Source of the DNA: Mesodorylaimus sp. YZB2_4
Lineage: Eukaryota > Nematoda > Enoplea > Dorylaimida > Dorylaimidae
DNA length: 64,000 nucleotides
Assembly (NCBI GenBank): GCA_030248295.1
Contig: JASANH010000691.1
Coordinates: 61,657 to 125,656, forward strand
Reading direction: 5' to 3'
The translations under genes and the position numbers were made by a program. The notes beneath the pieces are model-generated. The model was given only the letters and a program-made list of their open reading frames with translations. It made no database searches and was not told the DNA's origin. Below are positions 46,855-57,552 of this stretch, piece by piece (within the stretch, counting starts at the first letter, position 1; each line of letters opens with the position of its first letter).

Positions 46855-47639
46855 AAATACTTCCGATGTGCACTAGCTGGCCTAGCCTAACATGGCTCCA
46901 CTTATAGATCGGGAGGCGCTTTGCTCATTTATTGCCTGAAGCCATAGTAGCACGGGGCGGACCTTCAAAAAAGGGACTACACAGGGCTGTTAGGCTCAAT
47001 GAAAGACAAGGTTGGCATACCTTGCTTCGCTCAGGTCCACATTCCTGGTTTTCGAAAATGCGGAAACCAGACTTTCGGAGAAAGTTAAATAAGGCGCACG
47101 TCTCGAGCTTTGACTGTGATGCGCAGGAGGATCGTACTGTAACCGTTTGATTTGAATCCCAATCCGTTCGCTCACCAAGTGTTTCTTGAATCATGCGTAC
47201 CGTATTTCCTCAAAATTCCCCCCCTCCTTTCGAAATCCTCACCTTTCTGGTTTTTTATCCCGTCTAGACCCCGATTGAACTTCATTCTCTGCCCTCTGGT
47301 AATCCTTCCCCGGGGACGAATTTGAATTGCCGCACAGTATCATCAGGTGTGGTAAATGTGAAGGACATGAGTGTTGGCGAGATGAAAATGTTTTCGTTCA
47401 AGAGTCAAATGATGAAGATGAGGTTGAAGAGGAAGACATCGAGCATATTGATTGAATTCGGCTATGAGTAGCATGAATACGGGAAGGGAAATATTGTGGG
47501 ACAAGTATATAAATGTGTGATGCGCTGAAGGCGCTATCCCAGCCATTGTTTTGTAGTTGGTAGAAGTTTTTTGATATTCGAAATTTGGCACCGCGAGGAT
47601 AGTTGGTTAGTCATTAGACGATGTTTTGGTAGTTTGGTA
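46855..47639. other. No supported gene
   Basis: Short frames on both strands at 46925-47194 and 47343-47591, without motif or splice support. Confidence 0.4.
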
Positions 47640-47970
47640 TAATGTTTTGTAAAAAATTTAATTTTTTTTCAAACAGGAGAATTGAGGAATTGCAAAGTTC
47701 GAAATTTCAAGAGCGGCTGCTGCCTAGGAGTCATGATTTCTCCTTCGAGTAAAACCCACATTGGCCTGTATGACTTCGACGAAATGTCCAAATATTTCTA
47801 AAAGCTCCGGATCATTGAAGGCTGGCTTCAATCGCCATGTTGTATTTATTTGTCATAGTTGTGCTGACGACAAATTCTATCTATGGCAAAGTCAGAATTA
47901 GAATGAAAGAAAGTGAGGAGATTCCTGTTTAACATACTGTGCCGTAGGTAATACAGAAAAAGCTCATTGG
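47640..47970 (+). repeat. Left arm of ~320-bp inverted repeat
   Basis: Reverse complement of 54893-55215 at high identity, including GAAATTTCAAGAGCGGCTGCTGCC-type sequence and CAGGCCAATGTGGG on the partner. Read outward to inward it contains a short coding-like stretch (SGC-CL-VMISPSSKTHIGLYDF), also present on the minus strand of the right arm. The arms are 7 kb apart and face each other. Confidence 0.8.
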
Positions 47971-47992
47971 GGCTGCAACTGGACGCCAAGCA

Positions 47993-48190
47993 ATGTGCAT
48001 CACATCCATGAATGTTGAAGAACGGACCGCCCATGGCACTAAGACGAGTTTACTGCAGCCTGCATGTATGCTCATACAATGCAAGGGTGGGGACAAGGGC
48101 ATCGAGTTCACTGCATTGGACGGACGAGAGACGTGTACAACAAGAGCCATTTGTAAGCCGCCATCTCCACCAGGTGGTAAGAGATGCTGG
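47993..48190 (+). pseudogene. Leishmanolysin C-terminal Cys-rich segment, copy 1
   Basis: The frame contains CMLIQCKGGDKGIEFTALDG and CKPPSPPGGKRC. An almost identical segment lies at 50040-50155. M8 peptidases have a Cys-rich C-terminal region with C-x3-C-x2-G, a β-hairpin and a G-x2-C-x2-P, which fits loosely. The M8 assignment comes mainly from the neighbourhood (53.5-54 kb), so it is inference. It is probably one exon of a duplicated gene. Confidence 0.4.
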
Positions 48191-48239
48191 CAACCAAACT
48201 GGTCGCATATTTTGCTATTTTCAGTCAGAATCCAGGTCG

Positions 48240-48610
48240 AACATCGGGTGGAAAGTGTACCTGACCTGACCCGATACCTGAAATTCAAAACCTGAACCCG
48301 ACCTGACCGTAGAAGTGTTTTGCATGAGCCCGACCCGACTTTTTCTGACTCCTTTTCTTCGAACTTTTTACTTTGATATTTATTTCTCGTGCTGCACCTT
48401 TTTTTTGCGCTAACACGTTAATTTAGCTTTTTCATCCAAGGTACGAACAAAGAGTCGGCTAAAACAGTGTGTGTGTTATAAAGTCGCGTTCAAGTACAGT
48501 ATGAAAACCCGACCCGCCCTGACATAAAAAATGTATAACGACCCGGCCCGACCCAAGCATGATATTTCGGTTTGGTTTGTAGGGTTAAGGGTCAGGTACC
48601 TGATGTTCGA
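48240..48610. repeat. (GACCCGACC)n-like low-complexity sequence
   Basis: Repeated CCTGACCCGA, CCCGACCTGACC, CCCGACCCGACTT and CGGCCCGACCC words, framed by GTCGAACATCGGG and CCTGATGTTCGACCTGGG. The latter pair is an inverted repeat of about 15 bp, so this may be a small insertion. Confidence 0.6.
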
Positions 48611-48959
48611 CCTGGGCCAGAATAGCGACATTAGGAGGAAGGGGTAGAAAAGTGCTCTTCATCAGATTTGGGCCTGAGCGCCACTTGAATAGTCAAAGCA
48701 GAGTAGCTGTACTAGCGATGCTAACAACGCAGTGCAATACGTCATTCGGAAGTTGAAATATCGAGTCGAGGGGAATACTATCATAAATGGTGACCGTCAG
48801 TCTTTTTTCATTTCAATGCTTTAGGGTGCAGTGAAGTACTGCAGTATCAGGTGTCTTCGCACGAAATATGATATCCACGAATCAGAATATTGCTCTCCGT
48901 GAATAGATCGACTAAACAAAACAGTCAATGCTGGCGAGATCGAAGTGGCAAAATTTTTT

Positions 48960-49812
48960 AGAGCTCGAAGTGTAAGCTCGTCATCGCCTGTGCACTGTTC
49001 GAACGGAGATTCTGAATTCCACGTCGAACAAAAGTATCTGTAACGGAATAATCTTTAAAGTCGTCGAGATCAGGTGAGGGAGAAAACTGCCAGAGTCAGG
49101 ATGGTTAAAATTTAAAGAAAATTGCTGATTCAATGCATTGGTTTTTCCTGCATTACTAAGCAAAGGTCGATCAAATTCGTCGACTAAAACTGGAATTGAT
49201 CAATCTTTTAAAGACAAGCTACAGCTTGCTAACCAAAAAGCTTCCGGAGTGTCGCAGTTTGAAAGAATCTCTTCAATAAATTCAGATTCCGCTTTTTGAA
49301 TCATTTTGACACATTGGAAGAGAAGCGAAAGAAACGTTCGATAATCAGCTCCAGCACCAGTCCGTTTCCAAGATTTATACGCAGCATTTTTTCCTCGGAT
49401 AAGTGCCTAGTCACACCTCACCAGATGTCTCACGTCATCTGAGACTCCGCTTGTCAGTGAGAATAAGTTTTTGTGGTACTTATTTGCGATAATCATCATT
49501 GATAGCGGCTGTCAAAACGATACAAGAGTCGTTGACTGTAGGCGCAGCCAAAACTAGATCCACCAAGTGTCTCTGTACCACACGACACTTGATTCCATCG
49601 CAATAAGCTCTCTCCGGAAGCCATATTCGACGAGTATTTGACGCTTTTATCATCGTATAACTAGACATGGATACCGAGATCATATTATAATCAGAAATCG
49701 AAGCTAATACAGAAGTTGACAAATACCGAGACTGATCTTCAAATATTACAAGATGATCTGACCGAAATATCACAAAATCTGATGATGTGCATACACATGC
49801 TCCATCTTGCAT
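48960..49812 (-). pseudogene. LINE ORF2 fragment (endonuclease end to RT linker)
   Basis: The frame 49812-49480 begins in the endonuclease end: ISDYNMISVSMSS corresponds to the SDH-x-(L/V)-I-x(F/V) block of APE-type endonucleases, followed by a TRRIWLPERAY-like linker. After a frame change come ALIRGKNAAYKSWKRTG and, further, EEILSNCDTPEAFWLASC and NALNQQF, the linker before the reverse transcriptase in CR1/Jockey-like elements. Stops and frameshifts interrupt it, and the RT proper is not seen. It is inserted antisense to the surrounding peptidase-like pieces. Confidence 0.6.
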
Positions 49813-49966
49813 CGGGCCTTAATCATGGTGATGGGGTGCCGACTTGTCATGAAAACCATTATAGTCAGTATCGATTGACACCACGATCAGTTTCACAGTC
49901 AGCTACGACATGTCCTACAGTTAGGACGATCAAATCAATATAATGTGCGATAGGACTTCAGTGGGA

Positions 49967-49980
49967 GGGGGGGGGGGGGG
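49967..49980. repeat. Poly-G run (14)
   Basis: Fourteen consecutive G just upstream of the kringle-containing segment. Confidence 0.9.
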
Positions 49981-50039
49981 TTAAAGGAGCGTTTCATAAT
50001 ATTCAGGACACGTTCTAGGTTGTTGTGAAACTGACGTCT

Positions 50040-50155
50040 TCAGTGCAAAAGCGGGGACAAGGGCATTGAATTTACTGTATTAGATGGTAAGACTAAGTCC
50101 ACGACAAGTACCACTTGCAAGCCGCCTGCTCCACTAAATAGTAGTTGTTATATCC
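50040..50155 (+). pseudogene. Leishmanolysin-like Cys-rich segment, copy 2
   Basis: Reads CKSGDKGIEFTVLDG and TTCKPPAPLN, a close copy of 47993-48190 (about 60-70% identical in protein). It lies directly upstream of the kringle exon at 50196, suggesting that in the ancestral gene this exon preceded the kringle. Confidence 0.4.
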
Positions 50156-50195
50156 GCCGATAATCCAATGACACTAAAGATTGGGTGTTTCCCAG

Positions 50196-50794
50196 ACCCG
50201 ATGTATCCTTGCTATAAAGAAGACCAATTCAAAAACAAGCAATACCGCAACAAGTCGACGACTTGGAGTGGTCGACAATGTCAGAACTGGCAGTCGCAGA
50301 CGCCGCAAAAGCATGGTTACAGGTCAGTGCAGGCCAAATGTGAAGGATTTTGTAGCTTGGAATATTTTTTTCCTAGCTCTGAGGGCAATCACAATTTTTG
50401 TCGCAATCCTGACGGTTATGCTTACGGTCCATGGTGTTACACAACTGATGATAAAGTTCGGTACGAATCATGTTTTCACCGATGCAAGGATACTCCAAGT
50501 AGTCCGATTTGTTCGGTTCAATATCTAGTAGGTCAATGCATATGCACCGCTTTCTTTTCAGTGAAATATGATTGGAGTACTTTGGGCTGCAGTCAACCGA
50601 ATAAGGGCGATCTGATCTGCCCTGATTATTATTCAGTTTGCGAGAAACCAGACGGGGCAGGATTTGTAGGTAAGGTGGAGGGGCCTGGTATCGATGTTCC
50701 CACATCCACAGGAAGATGTAGACTGTTTTGTAAAACACTTGTCCCCGGTATGAGGATTCTAGTACAAATAACGCTGCGCTTACAAATAACATAG
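50196..50794 (+). CDS. Kringle-domain gene segment
   Basis: Exon 50196-50322 follows a TTTCCCAG acceptor and contains PCYKEDQ, STTWSGRQCQNWQSQTPQKH. Splicing GTCAGT...TCCTAG (50323-50376, 54 bp) joins it in phase to NFCRNPDG, GPWCYTTD and RYESCFHRC. This gives a canonical kringle (about 75 residues) with its six Cys and the SG-x-C-x2-W and WCYTTD signatures, so the intron call is well supported. Kringles are disulfide-bonded binding modules of secreted or surface proteins. The same frame then continues with CSVQYLVGQCIC and GDLICPDYYSVCEKP, the latter like the ICPD-C block of leishmanolysin C-termini. The 5' start and the end are unknown. It lies inside the 47.6-55.2 kb inverted-repeat unit. 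Confidence 0.65.
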
Positions 50795-51049
50795 TCGCTG
50801 CTCATGAAGAGTACCAACACGCAATGGAACGAGGTAAGTAAACATGCCTTTATCACTGTCCGTTGATAAAATTCCACAGGCTAAAGTTTCATGTATAAGA
50901 GGTTTAGCGTGTAATTTTCAAAGTAGACGCAGGAAAATATTCGCGTGATATCAACTCAGCTTCACGCGGGTGTAGTCAATAAAGGGGATATGTTTGTTTT
51001 TGAGGGGATATCGAGGGGGCATATAAGGTGGGTGCAGAAGAGTCAGGAC

Positions 51050-51215
51050 AATGGTGTACTTGTCAACCTTAAAACCGCGAGTACATGTGACCAGCCAGAG
51101 CCGGGCAGGATCTTTCTCGATCACCTGTTGTCAGCCTGGACTGGCCTGCTCCGAAGGCGCATCAAACCACTTGTACTACTTTTCCCAATTTCATTTCATG
51201 ATTTTTCTGCTAATA
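51050..51215. repeat. Solo arm of the 10.3-12.1 kb long-TIR element
   Basis: Matches 11935-12120 (same orientation) with AACCxCGAGTACATGTGACCAGCCAG, GGCAGGATCTTTC, GATCACC, CTGCTCCGAAGGCGCATC and TTTCATTTCATGA-TTTTT. There is no second arm nearby. Confidence 0.75.
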
Positions 51216-52292
51216 CATATATGCTCTTTGGTCAGGGGCGCATAAAAAGGATTGGAATCCACTAAGTTGACGATGGACGTTTGTGGGATGAGTCAGAAAA
51301 CTACTAGAAAGGTTTACTAGGCTACTAGGTTCACTAGAAAATGGCTCGCTCCGCTCGAGAATTTTCTGTAGCATTGCAGTTCGTGATCACCAAACTCTTA
51401 CAGGAAAGGGGGCGAAGTACAGTGTCGAAAGGATAACTGTGAAAGTAGGTGATATCGGTCATATTTTGGGGCCATTTATAAGGGTGTCTACTCCAGCCAA
51501 ATCAGGGTGAACATTCAGTTAAAGAAAAAAATTGTTGCGATATATCTTTAAAAATATCAGTAGCGAGGTGATCGTCGTCGCCTCAAGAACTACCACTTAA
51601 AAAAGAGCCTGCAGTGAAGACTTATTTCAACGTATAACGTTATTATCATGTTTGCTGAATCGATTCGTGAGGCTGAAAATTTTTGCGAGTGCATTTTATT
51701 TCACAGACCACTTGAAAAAAAAATGCGCATTGGGGCCAACAAGTCGGGTTTCTGTTCACCGTTAGTTTTAGGAACTATACTGCAGGTTTCGTGCGCAAAG
51801 GAAAGCTAGTTATCAGCACAGACGTTTGGATTCTAGATATTCCGGATGACTGGTACCTAGTACGATAGCACAGCGCCGACTCAACTACATAACGATAGTA
51901 TGCTGACTGGCCCATATGCTGATTATTTTGTGTTTTCTTCCTTCCTGTTCAATTTGTAAGAGCCTTTGCCTCGTTATATTCTCCATGTCACGGTTTGTTC
52001 TAGACAGGGGTGTACCCGTTTGCTTCACTGCTACTACGTCAGGTGCACTGGAGCTAATATGCAAATATTGTTGGAAATATTTATATATTTAAATGTGGTA
52101 AAAATAAGGAAATCGCAACTCCCTCCACTAATTACCCACATTACCTCCTTTCGATCAAAAAAAAAAGCAAAAAAGAATGTGGAGGAGTGCAAATTGAAGA
52201 GCAGAGGCGACAGCGGATCGATAAGCCACGCAATCCATCCGCAACTGCGCCACAAAATCGCCAGTCATGGACTCCATTTCAAATCAATTATG
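51216..52292. other. No supported gene
   Basis: The frame at 51966-52334 has no motif. The remainder is AT-rich. Confidence 0.4.
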
Positions 52293-52784
52293 TCATGTCG
52301 CCCATATCGAGTAGAGCAAATGAAGCTGCTTTAGTGAATGCTCCATGAAGTCAATGAGAAATTGGGCAGAATTCTGAAAGCACCGCCATTGGACGATGTA
52401 ACTTATCCACGAAGCTGGTAAATTGTTAATTTCAGCTGCCAGCTCACTGGAATGTGCGGATCTTGGAAGGACCCCTACAAATACCTTTCGCTCTGCATTG
52501 TCAGTGGCTATCTCATCCCTGCATATGGCGTGAGTCGTGATGCTCTGATCGTGAGTCCAGAAGCGCAAGCAGCGAAGGCCAAGAAGCCTCACTTGATTAT
52601 ATTCGTTTGGGTTGTAAACTGAGGGCAAATCAGTAATTGTGATGACATTACACTCGCGCGTGCGTCGACATGTGTATATGACGATGCGAGTAAGCGACCA
52701 ACCGATGGTCGAATCACGTTTTGCGATCACCAAAGCACGATAACTGACATTCTGACAAATGTGCTGCTGCATGAAACTCTGCAC
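52293..52784 (-). CDS. Unidentified ORF, 163 residues
   Basis: A single open frame on the minus strand with globular composition (CRRTRECNVITITDLP, ERKVFVGVLPRSAHSSELAA, WISYIVQW). No family is recognised. It could be an internal exon or a chance frame. It lies inside the inverted-repeat unit, antisense to the peptidase fragments. Confidence 0.3.
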   Translation of the reverse strand: MQSFMQQHICQNVSYRALVIAKRDSTIGWSLTRIVIYTCRRTRECNVITITDLPSVYNPNEYNQVRLLGLRCLRFWTHDQSITTHAICRDEIATDNAERKVFVGVLPRSAHSSELAAEINNLPASWISYIVQWRCFQNSAQFLIDFMEHSLKQLHLLYSIWAT

Positions 52785-52860
52785 ATTGTCTCCCGAGCCT
52801 CATTTTACAGTTACGCCTCCCCTTATTTGAATCTTCTAGTAACAGGTTCGAATCAAAGCG

Positions 52861-53121
52861 ATGACCCTGCGCGAGGTAAAAACTTGTTTTTTTTTAAGCG
52901 GATCGCATTCATATCGTAAGCAGTTTAGTAATATCCAGGTTCGACGCAGCTGCTGGCTCATTGATGAGGAGCATGGATCTTCTTTAATTGAGCGAGTGAG
53001 GAGTGGAGGCGTAGTGGAAATATCCGTTTTTATTGAAAAATTTAAGTTGCGGTCCCAGTTATTGTATGAGCAGCATGGATCTTCTTTACTTTATCAAGTT
53101 GTGAAGCACAGAAATCCATGA
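52861..53121 (+). CDS. Small ORF with internal repeat
   Basis: An 86-residue frame in which EEHGSSLIERV and EQHGSSLLYQV are two copies of one segment about 33 residues apart, also evident in DNA (GAGCA(T)GGATCTTCTTTA twice). Origin and function unknown. A repeated exon fragment or minisatellite is as likely as a gene. Confidence 0.25.
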   Translation: MTLREVKTCFFLSGSHSYRKQFSNIQVRRSCWLIDEEHGSSLIERVRSGGVVEISVFIEKFKLRSQLLYEQHGSSLLYQVVKHRNP

Positions 53122-53502
53122 TGGGCAGTGCGGCAGAGCCTTGAGAGGGGCGCTGCTTGCACTATGGCGCTATGATAATAAATACTATATGTTAATCATG
53201 TGGAGCAACCTTCAGAAAACAGTCGATGCGTTAATGATTGTTGAAAAAAGTTACAAGTATATCACAGGATCCGATCTGATCCGATATGTTCCCCACCCGA
53301 TCCGGCTGTGACTCTCGCTCTCACAAAGGGAGGGAGGAGTGTACAATCCCGAGGGAAACAGAAGGGAGCAGACTGGAAAAATTGTGTGTTCTCAGCTGAC
53401 GATGAGCATTTACAATATGACGCTTGCTATAACTTTTATGCAATTAGTTGCCTTTAATGATGATGTGCTATGACGTCACAATAATTTTTCGTTGCGCACG
53501 TT

Positions 53503-54048
53503 TTGCTTCTACCTGAAAATATAACGTGGCGAAAGGTGACGCATGATTGGATGAACCCAAACGGCAGCAGATATCCTATCGAAAAAAACGTCGTCATATC
53601 ACCCATTTTCGAACAAGTGGCTTCTTGTTACTCTCGATGCCCAAATATAGCTGGTGCTGAACTTTCTAGAAATACAGATCTTCTGATGGCCTCAGGAAGT
53701 TCTGCCGACGATGCACATTGAAGTCAGAGATTGTTTCCAGATGAAGTTATGTCGCCGATTTCCACATGGAAGTCAGTTTCGTCCAATTTAACTTTGGCTG
53801 CACTCAAAGATTCAGGCTGGTACGAAGTGGACATGTCCAAAGCAGAGCCGATGATGTACGGTGCGAGTGGTCTTTTGGAGAGCTATTTTAATGTCGCCAC
53901 TAAAAGCTGCTGTGAAGTTATCGTTGATGCGAAACGTCCTAATGGTAATCCGTCCAAGGTGCCCTGGGTGGGTGCCTATAGCGATCCAACTGGAGACTTG
54001 TGGCAGGTAAATGTGCACCCACCCGTAGGTGCTTTGGTAAACACATAA
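53503..54048 (+). pseudogene. Leishmanolysin-like (M8) metallopeptidase, C-terminal part of catalytic domain
   Basis: One frame, interrupted by TGA at 53719-53721, reads VVISPIFEQVASCYSRCPN, IAGAELS, DDAH, stop, then FPDEVMSPIS, NLTLAALKDSGWYEVDMSKA and MMYGAS. In M8 peptidases this is the segment with V.P.V...A..(H/Y)F.C..(L/I).G.ELE, the third zinc-ligand His of a (S/A)HWE.R motif, the Met-turn Met (DE.M) and the S.LTLA.(L/M).D(S/T)GWY strand. The zinc-ligand His is present; the Trp after it is replaced by the stop. The HExxH helix, normally about 60 residues upstream, is not found, so the exon carrying it is missing or elsewhere. Inactive. Confidence 0.65.
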
Positions 54049-54892
54049 CCCGTTCCGTTTTATGTTCAAGCGTGGGCAGTAAGATTAAATGCTTTGACCA
54101 AAAGCGGTCGATGGCTTCAGTTAGCTTTGACTTTTGAGTGTTTGTTCGGCTTTTTGACAACCAACATGCCGTACGGTGAACAAGGGGTGGCCAGAGGAGA
54201 GCTTAAGACAATGACGATCACACGTTGTCCACCGCAATTCGTGTGTAGGTTACTACCGCACTGCACCGCACCAAAAGAACTAGACTCTCATTTCGGGTAG
54301 AAAACGGAATACTGCGGCAGAGCAGAGTTGTCTGCTGAAAACAGGAAACCCTTGTATGCGCGATTTTCTACAGTAGCCAGGGATGAGCTCGAATTAGTGT
54401 CCTACCCACAATTCTAACATGCCCCATTCGTAGAGCTTGAAGCACAGACTATATCTGATGGCTATTAATTCAACTTTTTCTATTGAATTGTCATTTTAAC
54501 ATCGCTACTGAGCATTGGAGAGTATCATATTATAACTTAACGAATTCTAATCTGTTACTCACTTCGCAATCTTGAACCCAAACACAGTTTTTTCACAGTC
54601 AATCACTACCATATCAGCATTGCCGTCACTCTCACTCCCCAGAACTACCTTGAGTGCCATTCCAATGGGCAAGACGTCGGAAAGGATTCTTGGATTTACG
54701 GCACAAATGATCACTCCTTCCTCGACATTGGGAAACAACTGTGTAATCGATCGCTTCAATGTTGGGTGGAGGTCGTTGAAGTCGTTAAAAAAGCGATGCA
54801 ATTGCTGAACTAAGCAGTCTGCAGAAAGTGTCCTTCTGTTCTGATTCTATTACCGACGAGTATGCAGTATGTGCAGTATTGCAATACTACAT

Positions 54893-55215
54893 ATGATCTT
54901 TTTGTATATTACCTACGGCACAGTATGTTAAACAGGAATCTCCTCACTTTTTTTCATTCTAATTCTGACTTTGCCATAGATAGAATTTGTCGACAGCACA
55001 ACTATGACAAATATATACAACATGGCGATTGAAGCTAGCCATAGATGATCCGGAGCTTTTAGAAATATATGGACATTTTGTCGAAGTCATACAGGCCAAT
55101 GTGGGTTTTACTCGAAGGAGAAATCATGACTTCTAGGCAGCAGCCGCTCTTGAAATTTCGAACTTTGCAATTCCTCAATTCTCCTGTTTGGAAAAAAATT
55201 AAAATTATACTGTAT
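54893..55215 (-). repeat. Right arm of ~320-bp inverted repeat
   Basis: Inverted partner of 47640-47970 (see there). On the minus strand the frame 55280-55059 reads SGCCLEVMISPSSKTHIGLY, similar in pattern to TKSCCEVIVDAKR...WVGAYSD just upstream in the M8 fragment, so the arm probably derives from an exon of the same gene family. Confidence 0.8.
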
Positions 55216-56120
55216 CCCGCTTTCATCAGATCAAAATATGCACTTGAACTTATATCTAGACTAGAATAGTTAAAGGACATGCGTCGGGGAATTTCTGGGT
55301 CCTCAAGCAGACAAACTTAGTCGCTAAAATTTAAATTGTAATAACTAATTGTAAGTCAAATATTCTCAAAGAGGAGACCACCGGTACGCGGGCGCGTGTT
55401 TTTTGCACTAACTTTTTCTTAGTCAACTCGTAGTGCACGACTCGTCGGCCCTGCCGCAGCAGCCTAAAACAGACCGTTTATACGGGTACTTCGTCTGCCG
55501 ACTTTCGGCGGCAGACATAGTCGTAAGACAGTACCGCGCGAAACTATACTTCACTCTGTGTGCTACGCCAGTGGCAGCGTGGCGAGTATAAACGAGCCTT
55601 CAGGGCGCGGTCGCACATGTCGGCTGTCGAAGAGGCTCTGACAGACCTCTGAACTTCCCTGAGCTAGAAGCCTTGAAATTAACCACCGAGCTAGCATTCG
55701 ATATCAGATGCGAGAGAAGAAAGCTGACACCATGGTGACGAACTTCCTAAAACAGCAGTAGTAAATGTGTGCGTCGTGCTCCTGCAGCTAGCTGCGGTCG
55801 AAGCCCCCCAGCTTATCATACCAGCTTATTATAACCCCTAAGCCACTGACCACTAGCTGGAAGCCCAAGCCCCGCAGGGCCTTAATTAGCTTACCACCCT
55901 AATAATCGTCAGTCCTTTGAGACCCTTCTTATCACTGCGAGCCCCCTTATCAGTCATTAGCTGAACCTTATCAATATCTAGTCATTAGCTGAACCTTATC
56001 ACTATCTAGTCATTAGCTGAACCACATCATCGACTAGTCAGCAAGTCAAGCTCCAATCGTCTTATCATATCACAATAGCGATGATCCATAATCAGTATTT
56101 CTGGAAAAGCGAAAAGTTTT
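55216..56120. other. No supported gene; 28-bp triplicate
   Basis: 55953-56036 is three copies of a 28-bp unit starting GTCATTAGCTGAACC. Otherwise no open frame of note. Confidence 0.6.
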
Positions 56121-56191
56121 GCGTCTGGCAAGAGTCGAACCCACCTTACCCGATTGAAAATCGAAAGTTCTACCAATCACACCACTAGGGC
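56121..56191 (-). tRNA. tRNA-like sequence, Glu(TTC)-like, probably pseudogene
   Basis: The minus strand has a box-A-like TAGTGGTGTGATTGG, an anticodon arm with loop TTTTCAA (anticodon TTC) on a 5-bp stem with wobbles, and a T-arm GTGGG-TTCGACT-CTTGC that pairs. The 3' acceptor CAGACGC has no partner at the 5' side (CCGCCC...), so it is unlikely to be a functional tRNA. It may be a pseudogene or a SINE head. Confidence 0.35.
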
Positions 56192-56845
56192 GGTTTGCAA
56201 CGAGGGTCGGGTGTGCATAGTGAACACAGTTGCCGATTAGAGAGTTCGGCTGTGTGACTAATTTCGGAATTGTGTCATAGTCTGAAAAGTTACATGTCAT
56301 CGGGGGGCTGTAGAATTCAAATATTTAATGTCTTATTATGACTTCAATAAATGTATATAAACTAACGTCATTTTCCCATTAAATTAAACATTAACATTAA
56401 CATTAAACATGACTTTCTAGCAGATGTTCTTTATATTTTTATTATATTCGCAAATATATATATATATATATGTATAAATTTACAGTTGATGGCGACAAAG
56501 CGGGCATGACGGAGAGATTGCACCATCAACCCACCGACGAAGACATGCCGCATGGACCGAGTGTCGGCATACGATGTCGGCGACCGTTCCAACAAGGGGC
56601 AATAGACAGATGCAGCAGTCATCTTCTACCTGCCCCTCGACCGCCACCACGTTTTTCTCCGTCCATGCCTATAAAACGTCTAGTTTATTTTTTCTACTTT
56701 TAAATAACTTGCAGCATTTTAAAATTTTACCTGTATTGTTGGCCAAGATATTGATGACCAACCCTCCACTTGACCGCCATCTAAACGACCCTAAAAAGAG
56801 CAGTTTGCTTATCTCGAAACAACCATACGCGACATAAAAGCTTAC
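56192..56845. other. No supported gene
   Basis: Short (ATTAAC)n and (TA)n runs at about 56385-56470. No supported frame; possibly intron or 3' part of the minus-strand gene above. Confidence 0.4.
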
Positions 56846-57169
56846 CACAGCAACCAGCTGAGGCCCTCCCAACAGTTGACCAAAACCCCCGGACGGATTC
56901 GGCCCAGCGTCCACATCCGGCCACCCCTCTGAGCGGCCGTAATCCACTATCGGGCCTTGACGGCTGAAACGAGGATATAAAGTTTCACAGGATAGGTGGC
57001 ACACACTTGCAGCCACTCACGCTCCAAAGTATTGAGCCCGCATCCGCTCCCGCATCGCCCGCCCCTCCGGTGAGCGCACGAAGGCCTGAGCCAATGATTT
57101 GTAACTGGCTTTTTCTTCTGCGGACAAGGCTCGCCAGGCCTCATCCGCAAGGTGGCACGCCTCGCGCAT
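56846..57169 (-). CDS. Small spliced gene with HMG-box-like N-terminus
   Basis: Minus strand: exon 1, 57169-57021, starts at ATG 57169 and encodes MREACHLADEAWRALSAEEK, then ASYKSLAQAFV; GC|GTGAGT donor. A 57-bp intron (57020-56964) ends CGTTTCAG. Exon 2, 56963-56846, joins in phase and reads RQGPIVDYG and NPSGGFGQLLGGPQ, with donor TG|GTAAGC. The EAWRALS-x-EEK-x-Y-x2-LA pattern matches helix 2 of HMG boxes, but the box is short (no N-terminal P-K-R strand), so a DNA-binding role is only suggested. Further exons should lie below 56846 and were not found. Confidence 0.45.
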
Positions 57170-57552
57170 GGAAATAAAAACGCCTTCGGCTCAGCGTTGG
57201 CGGCGATATTCAGCCGCGAAATGGGTATACCCTACAATAATCGAATAAAACATGTCTTTGATTGAAAAAGATATTCACCTTACCCGTGTAGCTGAAGCTG
57301 AAAGGCATATTGTATCAATTTTTCGAGTTGCCAAAAATAACACCGTTTGCATATTCGTTTTCCTTTTATAGCTAGAAGGACACCCTGATTAACAATCAAA
57401 AGTCAGCGCGCTGTGTCGCGAAAACAAGTTTGCAAAGGATTGTTTCCGCCCGTCATGTCAAGTCAAGTCAAGACAAGATGTTCTACACGCCGTGTCTTTT
57501 GTTTTTGTCAAGGCGGCATTGTACAGGTACTGTCGAGCAAACAACATTCGTT

